In this document: in pieces, positions 1 to 12,200 of the stretch | How the letters are laid out: the number at the start of each line of letters is the position of its first letter | How positions within the stretch are numbered: position 1 is the stretch's first letter | Origin: Rhynochetos jubatus | Lineage: Eukaryota; Chordata; Aves; Eurypygiformes; Rhynochetidae | Direction: 5' to 3' | Length of the DNA stretch: 64,000 nucleotides | Assembly: GCA_027574665.1 (NCBI GenBank) | Contig: CM050654.1 | Location: 36,723,722 to 36,787,721, forward strand | The notes under the pieces: model-generated | What the model was told of the DNA's origin: nothing | The model's input: only the letters and a program-made list of their open reading frames with translations | Database searches by the model: none | Translations under genes and position numbers: made by a program

Positions 1-1716
1 TTTAAGAACTTTAATTAAAAAAGAAGTCTTCCATAAATATAAATCAAAGCTGAAAGAGTAAAAATTGTTAAAGGAGGTACTGCAATAATTGCAGTAAAAA
101 GTACAGTGGAATATGTACCAGAAAACACAAGTAAAACCATCAGAATCAGAAAACAAGTTCAGATTCAGGAAGCCTGTAATCCACGATGTACCTGTGCAGC
201 ATACAAAGTACCTCCAAGATTTGTAATCGTTATTCTCATGACATTAACATATTTTAGATCTGATTCTGCAATATCTCACACTATTGGAAGCTGGGAGTGA
301 TTTTCTAATAGAATTACAAAAAAACTCAATAAAAATGAGAGCAGGCTCCAGCTCTGCAAATTTGGCTGATCCTTGGCAGAAGCAAGAAATGTTTGCATAT
401 ATTTCCCCTCTCCTGCCTCGGAGGTGGTATCTTGCATGCAGGAGTTGGTTTTCATCTCGCCCAGCTTGTAATTCTGTTGCTTTCAGTTCTCCGTATCAGG
501 GAAAACAAATTCCATTGTGGTTTTGTGAACTGTGTTAAGAGGCAAAGGGGTGTGAACTCAAACCTTCCCTTGAAAAGCAGAATCCCCCAGTGCTTGTGCA
601 GGACCGCCATAAGGCGCAGGAAAGCATCTCTGCCATTGGAGCTGTAGAACGCACTGCGAGGGGTTTGGCAATTTGTCTAAGAGAATTTTTTATGTATGAT
701 CTCGTCTCGCAAGAATTACAGCTCTCCCACGCAGCCCCATGAGCTCTGCTGCTCCTCAACTACATCAGCCTGCTGAACCTTGTCTTTGCCTCGGCCTCCT
801 TCCGGGGTGAACCCTTCTTGCCCTGGATGCGCTATGGGGTTGTGCTGCTTCCCACGACAGCTGTAGCCACATGCTTGCTCCCCTTTTCCCTGCACACCTT
901 GGGTGATGTCCCACGCCGCCTCCGTGCGTGGACAAAGCTTCCTTCTCTAGTTCCTTCAAGCATTACCCTACCTTTTCTCAAATACCATTTTAGGATGATA
1001 TCCTTGCCGACGTTAGTCTGACAGTTGATGAGATTGCTGGGTTTGGTAAGCTCTTTGCATTACATTCTCTTCCACATGTTCCCTCCTTGCCTGTGTCCTG
1101 CTTGGCAAAGGCTTTTGTGATCTTGTCATTCTTCTAGTTCTGCAAAAGTGTTAATAATTTCTTATTTCAGTGTCGTTTCTGCTGATGGTTTAGTTGATGT
1201 TGTTCATTTGTTGATGTACCACAAGTAATACAGGTCTTTTCCCCCGGTATACGGGTGGTTCTTCAGCTCTGGGTTCCTCTTTCTGCTCCCCTTCCTCCTT
1301 CATTTACCGTAAAGCTAAATATGGATGACTGATGACCCTCATCAGCTTCCTGGCATGGCATGTCCCACTTTCTCAGGATGGACCCAGGGATGTCACATCT
1401 AGTTAAAGAAGAGTTAAACCAAAACTAAGGACCTAATTTACCACTGACATAGGGCTGGCTGCTTATTCATGTAGGAAAACACCAAGGAGGGGATAGAAAG
1501 GGCAGGCAGCGATATTATTCATACAAGTGGGTAATTAACTGTAGTGAGTCTGTTAGCAGCTCCTGACTTTCCCTGATGTGTTGCTCAGTATGAATGATAT
1601 GGAGAAAAGGGAGATAGCTGAGTATTTTCCTTCCCATGTGATTTTCTATGTGTATCTTCCAGTGTGGATAGAAGTAACCTCACTGAACTTGTCGTTGACA
1701 GCAGTAATGTGTAGGG

Positions 1717-1749
1717 TTACTAACATTAGTAACTAGACTAATGTCTAGT
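1717..1749. repeat. Two abutting palindromes able to form alternative hairpins
   Basis: TTACTAA-CA-TTAGTAA (1717-1732) is followed, sharing one base, by ACTAGAC-TAAT-GTCTAGT (1732-1749). A third pairing is possible between ACATTAGT (1723-1730) and ACTAATGT (1737-1744). All arms are perfect. Confidence 0.8.
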
Positions 1750-4700
1750 CCCCAGCTAAAGCACGGGACTAGAGCGCTGACGACAAGGGAAGAAGAAATG
1801 GGACTGGATTAGCTTCTAGGGTAGGATAAGTTGGAGCTTAAAGGAAAATTGAAAAAAGCAAATAGACACTGTGGTGATATTCCCATTAATCTTTAAAGCT
1901 GGGAGGCTGACATGCTTCCATATTCAATGGAAGGATGTGAATGCTTATAACATGCCTTAACTGGAAGCTTAAATTAGAGGGTTTTAATGCCACCTGTTTT
2001 ATTGTTATGATCCATGATCTTATTAATGCATTTTTAAAATGAAAGTGTCAGACATCAGAAAGGATAAAGGGTAGGTGGAGAGCCTGAACATCTGGTAAAT
2101 GTTCCTTTCTGTTCATTTTAATCATAACTTTGGGTGTCTTTTCCCTTCCTGTTTCATTATTTTCAGATAAAGGTGATTGCAGCTTAGCTTTAAACTGATT
2201 TTGGACTGCACGCTCCTTCTCTTGCAGGGGTGCCTTGATCTCTGTAATGCAATTTCTTGCATTAATGCATGAGCCTTTTTATGTATGTTTATTACTTGTT
2301 TGCAATGCAGTGAGCTCTTCTGTAAAGAGGTGTCCTCAAGTGTGGATTACTACATTAAAGGGTTTGGCCATGTTTGTGGCCAAAAACTTGGGGGTTTTTA
2401 GCCATTTAACTGTGTTTTCTTTGAACGAGTACGGTGCTGCCTTTACTGGCTACATGACAACTTCAATAAGAGCAGCTGCATTTTCTTGTATGTTTGTATT
2501 ACTGAACCTCTTGTATTTTTGACAAGGAGAGACGCATGGCAGAAAAATTTGCACACCCAAACACACCCCGCAGTTATTGGCAACCGACAGTACTTTGAAA
2601 ATGTAGTGTTTGGATATGTCTGGATTAATTTTTCATAGAAAGTCTGTAGGAAATAGAAGAATCCTCATAGAGGTATCCAAATATAGTGCGACCATTTTCT
2701 TCTGTGCTAAAACATGTCAGAGTGATGCCTGGGAATTCAGTGTCTTCCATTAGTGCAGAGCTAAACCTCGGACAGGTGCCTCACCGGTGGCTGACCCTGA
2801 TATAATTGTACTGGATCTGCAGGAATCGGTTGTCCTCCTGTGTCTCTCTCCCAAACCATCACCGCTTCCCTTAACTTTTCCAGCAAAATCCTGTCAAACT
2901 CATGAATGCCTTTCCTTTTTTTTTTTTTGTTTTATCTCTGAGGGCTAAACTTCTAGCTGACACTGATAGATTTTGTAAGAAAATGCCTACCAAGCACATT
3001 TCTGACAGTGGTTCTTGCGCCTGACCAATTAGCGGAGCTTACGGAAGGTGTCTCTTGGAGGGCTGTGCACACAGAAGTCCACTCCGGATGCTAAGTTGGC
3101 AGTTACAAAACAAATGATGTGTCACATGAGTTAGGAATGACTGACCCCTCCGTAACTCCGTGTTCCCACGGTGAAAATAGAGATGAAAGTGCGTTTTAGC
3201 TCCTGCGCTGGTTTTGGAGTTGCTCCCTTCTGTCTCTGAAGTTAGGGCGCTCGGAGCACATCAGTACGTGAACACCTAGAGGGGGGTTAGCTCTCTTCTC
3301 CCGGGGGAATGCTTCGCTGATGGTGTGCACAACGAACAATAAGAAAAGGGGGTTGTAAACCACCGACAGCACCGTGACTGGGAGCAGACTGTTGCCACCG
3401 GGAGAGCAGCATCCAGTAGGATGAATGGTGGTGGTCACTTAAGCTGTTCAAACAGGATCTCAAGTTGTGATGAGTGGCCATCCAAATTCACAGCTAAATT
3501 CATTGAAACTTGGGGATAAAATACTTTGTCCTCAAAGGATATCTTAAAACTCATCATGAGTGAACACTGAGGGGTAAGTTGGGGTGATTCTTTCAACCTC
3601 TAATTCCTGTACTTTCTGGAAATTGTACTGAGACTTAAAACATCAAATTAACCAGGAGGTTTTTCAGCACTGATTTCAGAGGTGTTTTAGGCTGAATATT
3701 AAGGAGAAAAGAGCTATGCAAAGTGAAATAATATCCCAGATAACCTGATGAAAGCCCTATAAATAACTGAAAATAAGACTTTGTCATACTGAAACTAGTT
3801 GTAAATTTTTATTGACATTATTCAAGAATGTTTTATCTCTAGTATTTGTGATTCCAAGCTGTGCATTTATTAGATGTTGCTATTGGGAAAATGGACACCT
3901 GTTATATATTCCTCTAAGAAAGGACAGTCATCTGGGATTCAGCACGTGGCTGAACAGAGAAGAAAGAAAATTAAGTTTCACTGGGAAAGTGGGGCAGATG
4001 GGAAAGATGAAAAAGAAAAATACTATATTATGGAATTGGCTGAGTGGAATCAGATAATCAAAAGACTAAAGATGTTGAACCAAATAAATAATTCGGGAAG
4101 ACCCTTGGTCCCTGGGGATCCTGGGCAGAACTGGTGTCTGAGGTCTCCCGGTCCTTGCCTGCTGATGTGAATCGATACCCGACAGCTCTGCTGCCACAGT
4201 GCCAGAGGCTGGGATCTCCCCAGCTGATCTTGACAGTCTCCATCATTGGCTTGAGTTGTCCTGAGACAGCCACAGTTTCTCTGCTTCACATTAGGGTGAG
4301 TGCTCTCAGAAATCACCTCCCACTGAACTGAAGGCCAGCTCGTCAACTGACTTCTCCTGCGGGAACTTCCATGCCCTGCATAAACAAGGCTGTAAATTTT
4401 GAGTAAAGATTTAACAGGAATAAAATACCCATCAGCCAGCTGATTCCTGTCCTGATGGGGACAGGAGTGTGGGAGCCCAGGCAGGGTGGCGGTGTTCTGG
4501 GCACAAAGGTGTCTGCAAAGTGAAGTCCCGTTGACACTCAGATGCCCACTGATTGGTCGCATCTGAAAGTATGACTGAAGTTTCTCAGGTGCCTGGGGAC
4601 TTGCATTTTAGCCTCATCTTGTTCTTAATGTACCTATTAAATAATCATAATTCTACAGAGAAATGTACTGCAGCCTAAGGAGAGCTAGGTCAGGCAGTAG

Positions 4701-5944
4701 AGGCAAGTCCTTGGATTTATTCTGACTTCCAAGAAACCTTGGATGATTTCTAAAATCCAATGCTGTGATGAATCCTGATAGCTGGCAGACTAAGTGATTC
4801 TGGAAAATCAGCCCACGTATATCAAACACTGATGGCAATAAATGCTTTCAGATTATTGTCCCAAATGGCGTATTGAAGAAGAAATGGATGAAGGAAAGAA
4901 TGAGAAAATGAGTGCCTTTTTAGAAAGAGCAAAATGCAGAGGGAGACCCTGGCTATTTTTCAGGCTCTGTCGTATAATCAGAAACATTCAAAACTGGGAA
5001 GTGTTGGAGGGAGATAAGAGACATGTACATGGGGCAGTTACATTGCCGGTGATAAGCTGCAGGAACCTGAGAGAAGCCAACCAGTCTAATCTTCTTAGGT
5101 TTGTCTCAGAAAAGAGTGAAAACAGTTATGGAATGTTGAGATACACAATTCCAGTTTGTGGGAGGATGCAGATAAAAGCAACACGTAGCATCCTAGGAAC
5201 AAGTGCGGCCCAATTAAGAGAAAATACTGAACTTAATCCCATAAGACTCGGCTAGTGATTCTTTGCTAAGGCAGCAGAGTTCAGCGTAAACAAGTTAAAT
5301 ATGCTGATATAAAACTGAATTGTGTCATAAACATAGATAGAGAGCATGCCTTCCCCTTTAATGCACGGGAAGAACACAATGAATGGGCCAAGAAGCCACG
5401 GGAGAGCAAGTAATGGGATGTTGGAGTGGTATGTTCCTGTTTTCCATCCATGTCTGGGTAAACCTGTGTGTGCTTATGTTAAAGACCTCAAGGGCTTGCG
5501 TGGGGCCATGCAGCCCCTCTGTGCTGCCCAGGCTGTTTCTGAGTGGGAATTTGTGCTGTATGTAACGCTATCCGTATCATCCAGCTTCTGGGGGAGTGAG
5601 AAGAGCCAAATACCGGCGTGGAAAGGTGTCAAGGGGGGGTTCATAACGGTTCCTGAACACACAGAGGGTGTAAATATCTAAGAATGGTGGTGGTTATACA
5701 GCGTGGGGCCCAGGGGTGTAGCAAGGGTAATGGGGTGGAATTAAAAGAGTAGAGCTAGAAGCTGACTATAAGGAAAAAATCCTCCTAGCTAATCAACCTA
5801 TACAACAATGCCCTTTTCAGATGGAAGGAGCTATTGAAAAAGGAGCAAACTAATTCTTCCTTCCAGAGTTTCTCAAGTTCATTAGGCGCTACCAGGGGCC
5901 CGAGTGTGGATTACTGCTGCATCTAATTCTGCTGATGGAGTGGA

Positions 5945-6345
5945 GCCATGGAGGAGAATAACTGCATGCATGCTGTAAAGCACGGGTGCGAATGGCCCTG
6001 TTTATCTGCCGTGTCGGATGAGCGCTCACCTCTCCGCTGCCCTGCCAGCCTGATGGAGAACCTGACCTCGCTGGAGACGTGCTTACTGCCCCCCGCCTGC
6101 TACTGCTACGCCTGCACTTTGCAGCGACGCATCCTGCAGAGGCACCTGCACGCGGTGGCATGTTTGCAGTGTGATATCGTGCGTAGAGGTGAAATGGGGT
6201 CGCGTCGGTGGAGTCCTCTGCTTCTCGGTGACGATGGTTAGGTGCCGTGCCATGCCGCATGGGTAAGGCTACGCCACGATCGCTTGCTGAGCTGTGCCGA
6301 GTACAGTCTAACTGCCCGTAACTCATCCCGAGGTGCGTTTGTTCC
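5945..6345. promoter_or_regulatory. Intronic CpG-rich patch
   Basis: About 30 CpG dinucleotides lie in 400 bp by my count, against a background of a few per 500 bp on either side. G+C is clearly raised. It could be a CpG island with an alternative or antisense promoter, an enhancer, or a GC-biased conversion patch. No TATA box or obvious initiator was seen. A 97-codon ORF with strong start context begins in it (5948). Confidence 0.45.
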
Positions 6346-9029
6346 TGCTGCACCCAGAGCAGATTTAAAGAGAATTAGACAAAGCAAACAGTGCAAAAGG
6401 GACAACACGGCAAAGTCGTAATGCTTAGGATCACATTGCTTTGGGAAAACCAAGGAAGATAGCCTTCTGTAAGCATTCATTCCGAGGGGGCTGATTCCCA
6501 ACAAAAACATGCATTCTTATCATTAGAATTGTTGAAAATGTCAGTTATTATGAGTAGATGTGCTATAAAAAACTGACTGCATGTATTACTGTGCCCAGCA
6601 AAGATAAGCTTATCTGGTTTGTTTTCTGTATTTTAGAGCTGCCACTACACAGACATGTGCTGGAGACCACCGGGGTCTTCCCTCAGTACCTAACCTAATT
6701 TGCTTTTAGCCTCTGTGCTGGTTTTAGTCATAATTCTTCCCCATGGAAAGGGGTATTTTACCTGCTGTGGCATCTAACCTCATCCTCAGGAGGTCTTGAA
6801 AGCACAACTCCTAAAATAGTGTCAGTGACTGGCGTTTTCTCTGTCCCACCCTTCCCCACTGGTGATGTGTCATCTTGAAGCCAGGAGTGCGAAAAGGATA
6901 AAGATTGTAATTTTGGGAAGGCATCGAAGCATGGTTTCGGGTGGGCACATAGGAGAAGTGAGGCGCCTTTCTCTCAGGCTGACCATGTGGATACTGTAGT
7001 TCCTCGTGCTCTTTTGTGCATGCCAACAGCTTTGAGTTTCTGGTGCTTTTTCACCTGGTCCGGGGGCCTGCAATGACAGTAACGGGTGGCTCCGATGGCT
7101 TTCCGTGCTGGGGAGGCAGTATTTCCAAGTACACATTGTCATTTTTGGGTGGAAATCTTAAGCGCCAGCGGTGGGGACGTCTCTGATGTCTTCTGTGTAT
7201 TGTGTAAAACCATGCACCTCCTGCCCAGTGTGCAATAAGGCTCTTTCCTTAGTTGCTTTGTTTTCATGCTGCAGGGTTGAGGTGCAGCTGCAATAATTTT
7301 CTTTGGATGAGTGAGGGAAATCCCCTTTCCTTTCACATGGGAAGCCTTGGTTCAGAGATGCTCGTGGAGGGCCGGCTGGCTGGCAGCGCACTGCAGCCTC
7401 CCACTCGCATTTCTTGGGTTTAACAGCAAGGTGTTCTACTCCAAAGCCCTCCATCCAACACGTGGGGAAGCCAGGCAGGATCGGAGAGGCATAAATTTTG
7501 TGCTTTGGGTGTTTTATTTTAAATATCCTGAATTTTGCTGGCCATTGTAGCTATGAACGATTTGGTTTCATTGGTATCCAGCATTTGCCTGAGTTCGAAA
7601 GTCAGGCATTGCCCTTGAGAAGCATCGCTCACAGTGTTTAAAAGGGAGAACACGTTACCCCAGGCTTCTGTTTTCCTTCAAATCGTAATGTCGTTTGGAT
7701 TTATTAGGAAAAATGTTTCCATGTCTGAATATACACAAGCACAAATACCAGTGCTACTCACTTGACTGATTTTTTTTTTTTTCATCTCCATGGTGCACAA
7801 GAGGGAATTTGTTTGGCACTTTTCCCTCTGATAATTTTTGTTGATACAATAGAAGGTAACAGAAGGCAGCTGGATTATTCCATATACCATCTAAAAAGAT
7901 AAATATAAAACCTATTATTTATACCAAATGCAGTGGATTTCTCAGTGATCTCTACCCAGGGTGTATTTCTCTATACCCATCTGAAACAATGTGCTCTGTG
8001 TTGGTCCTTCGCAGTCTAGCCCTGTCAACATTTGGCAATTAAAAATGTTATTTGCAAATTGTCTGTATGATAAACACTGAGAGGAATTTAATGCCATGCT
8101 TAAGTATTTTTAAATGCAACTTTGAGTGAGCAATTACTTTCCTTGCTGCCTAGTGTTCATCTCCAAGTTATTTATCAGTCTCAATGAAAAGGTAATGAAA
8201 TGTGGATTGTTTCCCAATTCAACGTACGTGGGCAAGGAGGATTTGTGTGCGTACGGTCTGTTGGCTCAGCAGGCCAAAAGCAACCGTAGAAATGTATGTG
8301 CCTGGACCCTTCCTGCGGGCACGCAGCTGCACTGTGGGAGAGGCTTTGATACAAAGCGGATGAAGCTTGGCTCTAACGCCTGCCTCGCTCGCTGAAAGCA
8401 AAGATTTCCAAAAGTGACTTTGTAAAATAAGCTGAAAATAACCGTGGCAGCGTTGCCTATTGTTCATATGTAGAGCAAACGATGGCGCTAATGTCAATAT
8501 TCAACTGTCAGTTGGTAAGTATAAAAGCATTAGCCTTTTAAACGTTGCTTATTTTCCAAGTATTCTCATCTATTGCACATGTCTGCTGTAATCAGAAGCT
8601 GTTACAGGGCTCGCCAAACCACAATGAAACATCCAAAGTAGAGCCCAGCACGGCTCTATGTATTTCCTATTGCAAAGTAACTTTGGCGTAGCCTCTCTGT
8701 GCACCTCTGCCCTGCCTCAGACGTGTTTTGCTTTGTGTTGTACTTTGTCAAGCGTTTGTAAAACACAGCGGGCATCTTCCTCTAATATTTTTCTTTGCCT
8801 TCTCCTTGCCTTTACCCCATTCCATGTCACTGCCAGTATTCCTTCCTACCACATTTCTCCTTTCTTGTGATTTCACTTTCACAACTCGTGTTTATTCTTA
8901 GTGATGCCCACGCATACGTGCAAATCCATGTGCCAGGTACCACACCCTGACGGCGGGAGGGACAGGGATGCGTTGCTGAACGGGTATGTGGTATGGGTTA
9001 TAAATGTGGTGCTCACTCAATGATTAATG

Positions 9030-9260
9030 CGTGATTTAGAGGTCTCCTGTGGACTTCCTCGTGTAGAGATCCTAAGGCCAGATGTGGACTGTGGTGGTGA
9101 TAATGGTCTGTTCTGACCTCTTGTATAATATAAGCTATGTGACTTTGCAGTCAAATCCTTGCCTACTTGTTGAGTTGGAGCAGGTTTGTAGAAAGGCCCC
9201 CCCACCTTGGCACACGCTTCCACCGTAGGAGGATTTACCCTGGATAAGCTGACCCAGTAC
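9030..9260 (+). repeat. Possible ancient amniote interspersed repeat
   Basis: The stretch with AAGGCCAGATG, then TCTGACCTCTTGTATAATAT and GTGACTTTGCAGTCAAATCC, resembles the 3' part of an old repeat I know from reptile and bird genomes (AAGGCCAGA...TCTGACCTCCTGTATAACAC). I cannot name the family with certainty. Divergence is high. Confidence 0.35.
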
Positions 9261-12200
9261 TTGATTTCCTTCATGCTTAAAAAGTTCCCCCTTTTTCGTA
9301 ACTTGAATATGAATTTGCCTAAATACAGCTTTCAGTCTTGGGAACCTATATCTTACCTGCTAGTTTAAGAAGAGCTCTTCTAAGAGAAAACCTCTCTGTG
9401 TATTCTCAAAAATGGTCAAGTGACCTCTTCCCCACCTGGACCAAAGAGGTAGGTTTCTGTATTTTGGTACTCTAAGTCAAGATTTTCAGACCCTGAATTA
9501 TTTTTCTGGGCTTCCCTTAACCACTCCGTCATTAGCAACGTCATCATTTTACAATGAGGAACTAGGACTCTAGGCAGTGTTGTAAGAACGCTGTTAATAT
9601 TTAATATAATGGTAATTCCACCGCCCCATTCCTGTATGAGACAGGAGAGAGTCCCTGGTTTCCAGAATGCAGTCTGGCATTCTGTGATTTATTCAAAGCA
9701 ACAGAGCTCAGTGATGCTACAGATAGATAGTTTCAAGCTGCTGGAAGATCTCTTTAAAGCTCTCTCAGGTGTCTTTCTCCTACTCTGCATCTGGTATGAT
9801 ACAGCAGAGTTATTTGTTATTATGACTCAGTATTGCTATTTTACCTGACAGTGATACCATGCTTCGTTGACAGACCTGCCGTCGTATGGATTGTCACTAA
9901 TTATACTGGTGTTTTAAATGTTCACCTGTGAAGCAACAGTGGAAATGCCACCGCTCACCTTGGCAATTTGATTCTGGTCTTACTAATCTTATTGTCATCT
10001 GTTGGCTCTCAGTTGGTTCAATCCTTCAAATTTCTCATAAAAGTGAGTGCACGTGTCTGAACGTGCTTCCTGAGCTGAATCCATGCCATAACTGAAGTGG
10101 TGCTTCTGTGTTTTACAAACTCTACATTTGTCTTTTCTTTTTACAATATTATGGAATCCCATTCTCTTTACGGCTCTCTACAATTGCTGGATCCAGGGCA
10201 GTGGTACCACTAAGGGGCCAGTTGTCTCTCATCCTGTGTTTGTGCTGTTGACTGGTTGGTCTCGTCGCTGCAGTTCTGTACTTCTCCTTCAACCCATTTT
10301 TTCAGTCCATTTCTCCAATTCATAAAGCCCATTTTGAATTATCTTCCTGTCCTCCTGTTGCCTCACTGTCCCTCTTGCCTCGGAAGCATCTGCAGAGTTG
10401 GTAAGTATCATTTTCAATCCATCAGCACCAAAATAATGAAAACAAGGAATACGGCTGGATACAAAATGTGAAGCTCTGCAGAGCCATGTATGAGGGTTCT
10501 TGCCTGTTTAACGCTGTTAACTATTCAGAGTATGATTTTCCAACGTACTTTGGACTCACCGAGTATTAGATTCATCCAGACTGTATGTTCTTAGCCTGAG
10601 AGCTACTGTGAAAGGCTTACTGAAGTCAACATCATACCTGCCATTTGATCCCTATCCACAGCATCTGTTATCCTGTTACCGAAGGACGTCAGAATGATTT
10701 CACACGGTTTGTTCTTGACAAACCCATGCTGCCTGCTACTCATCTCCTGATTTTCTGCTGCTTACAGATAATGTCTGTAGGAAAATACTTTTTCAAGAAT
10801 GAAAGTTTATCTGACTGCTAAGCAGTTCACTGCTTTTTCCCCCTTTCCTCCTTCAGCTCTCCCGCATTGCATCTCCTGAAGAATGCTGGGCAATCTTGTC
10901 TCCATCACTCCTAAACAACGCCATTGACCCAGGATTTTTTTCAAGTGTCTCTTCAAGTTTGCCCTCCTTGTTGGCCAAACTTTCTGAGCCAGTGCCCATC
11001 ATAAAAAGTTTGTCTCTCCTTTCTTTCCCTTCACCCTGTTGGTGATCTTTTACTTCCTACTGTTCCCTTTGTTGTAAATTGACTATTTTTAGTGTTGGAC
11101 TTTCTTGGTGTGGTTCCTGTGATGGGTAATGATGTTTCCCTTTATTTCTTTGACTCTCCAGTTCCTTTCAGATCTGTCATTCAACCTCAGTTTCTTGTCT
11201 CTGCCTTTTAATTTTCCTCTTTCTAATCTGCTATGGGCTGTCTGAGTAAATACTTTCTTTTAGACCGTTTGCATGATCTTTAAACTACTGTGTCCTCTAA
11301 TTTACACCACATGCTATTTTCTCTGTTGCATTATTTAATTCTCTAAAAGGTTCCAGGTAGAGTGGCTTGTGCATACGACACACAGCTGTGTTGTGTAGTC
11401 TCCATATGCTTTTTACTTTCTCCTTTTACTTACTGTTTTGGGAAACAGCCTTTTTCACTCCATTATTTCCAGAATCATGGATGCGTGAAAATGGTGCTCT
11501 GGGGAATGGCAGAGGTGTGAGAACTGCTGAATCACTCGTGCCCTGACATACCCTTCCTGAATGCTGCAGTGGTACAGGGCAGGACTTGGTGCACTGGTGG
11601 TGGTTATTATGGGGTACGTTCCCTGCTGATCCATGAACAGTTCAGGAGTTCTGTTTTCGACTAGGGTTCTGATACTCAGATACTAATAAACTCCTTAAAA
11701 ACAAGATACTAAGGAAACAACTATGCACGAGATGCTGGTGTTTGCGGTGCATGGGCGTGTGTGTCTGTAGAGTTATGCAGTCATTCCTTATGAGATTTAT
11801 TCCAAAAACGTGTTTATTTTTTTTAATATATAGCTTCTCATTAACCAGCAATATATAGGCACTATTGATGTACATTTTAAATAAATATAAGTATTGCAGC
11901 AAAAATTCACCATGTTCATACTTTTTTTGTCTAAATTCTAGTGACGTGCCTATAAATGTCCAGACGTTCCTTGTTTGCTGCAGCATGACCCAAACAGTGG
12001 AAGTCAGTAACAGACTTTCCATTGATTCATGTGGATTTGTACAGGTCCGTGTAAAGCATTTAACCTCAAAATCCAGGCCAGTGGTTGAAATGTAGGAGTC
12101 TGAATATGTATATTCCGTGCTCTGAAAGAAAGGAATGGGAATGCAGAAGATACCAGCACTACAGAGACACCAGCTACCCTGCAAGGTAGTGGCTCATGAG

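Noticed and set aside
4050..4562. 170-codon minus-strand frame
   Set aside because: No recognisable domain, mixed composition, within the chance range; left out as a gene.
4842..5255. 137-codon + strand frame starting with ATG
   Set aside because: Length is within what chance gives for six frames of 64 kb, no domain is recognised, and no splice or promoter context supports it.
8224..8395. Frame with an LHCGRGFDTKRM segment resembling a TSR strand
   Set aside because: Only one cysteine pair, no tryptophan ladder, and no consistent splice sites; treated as coincidence.
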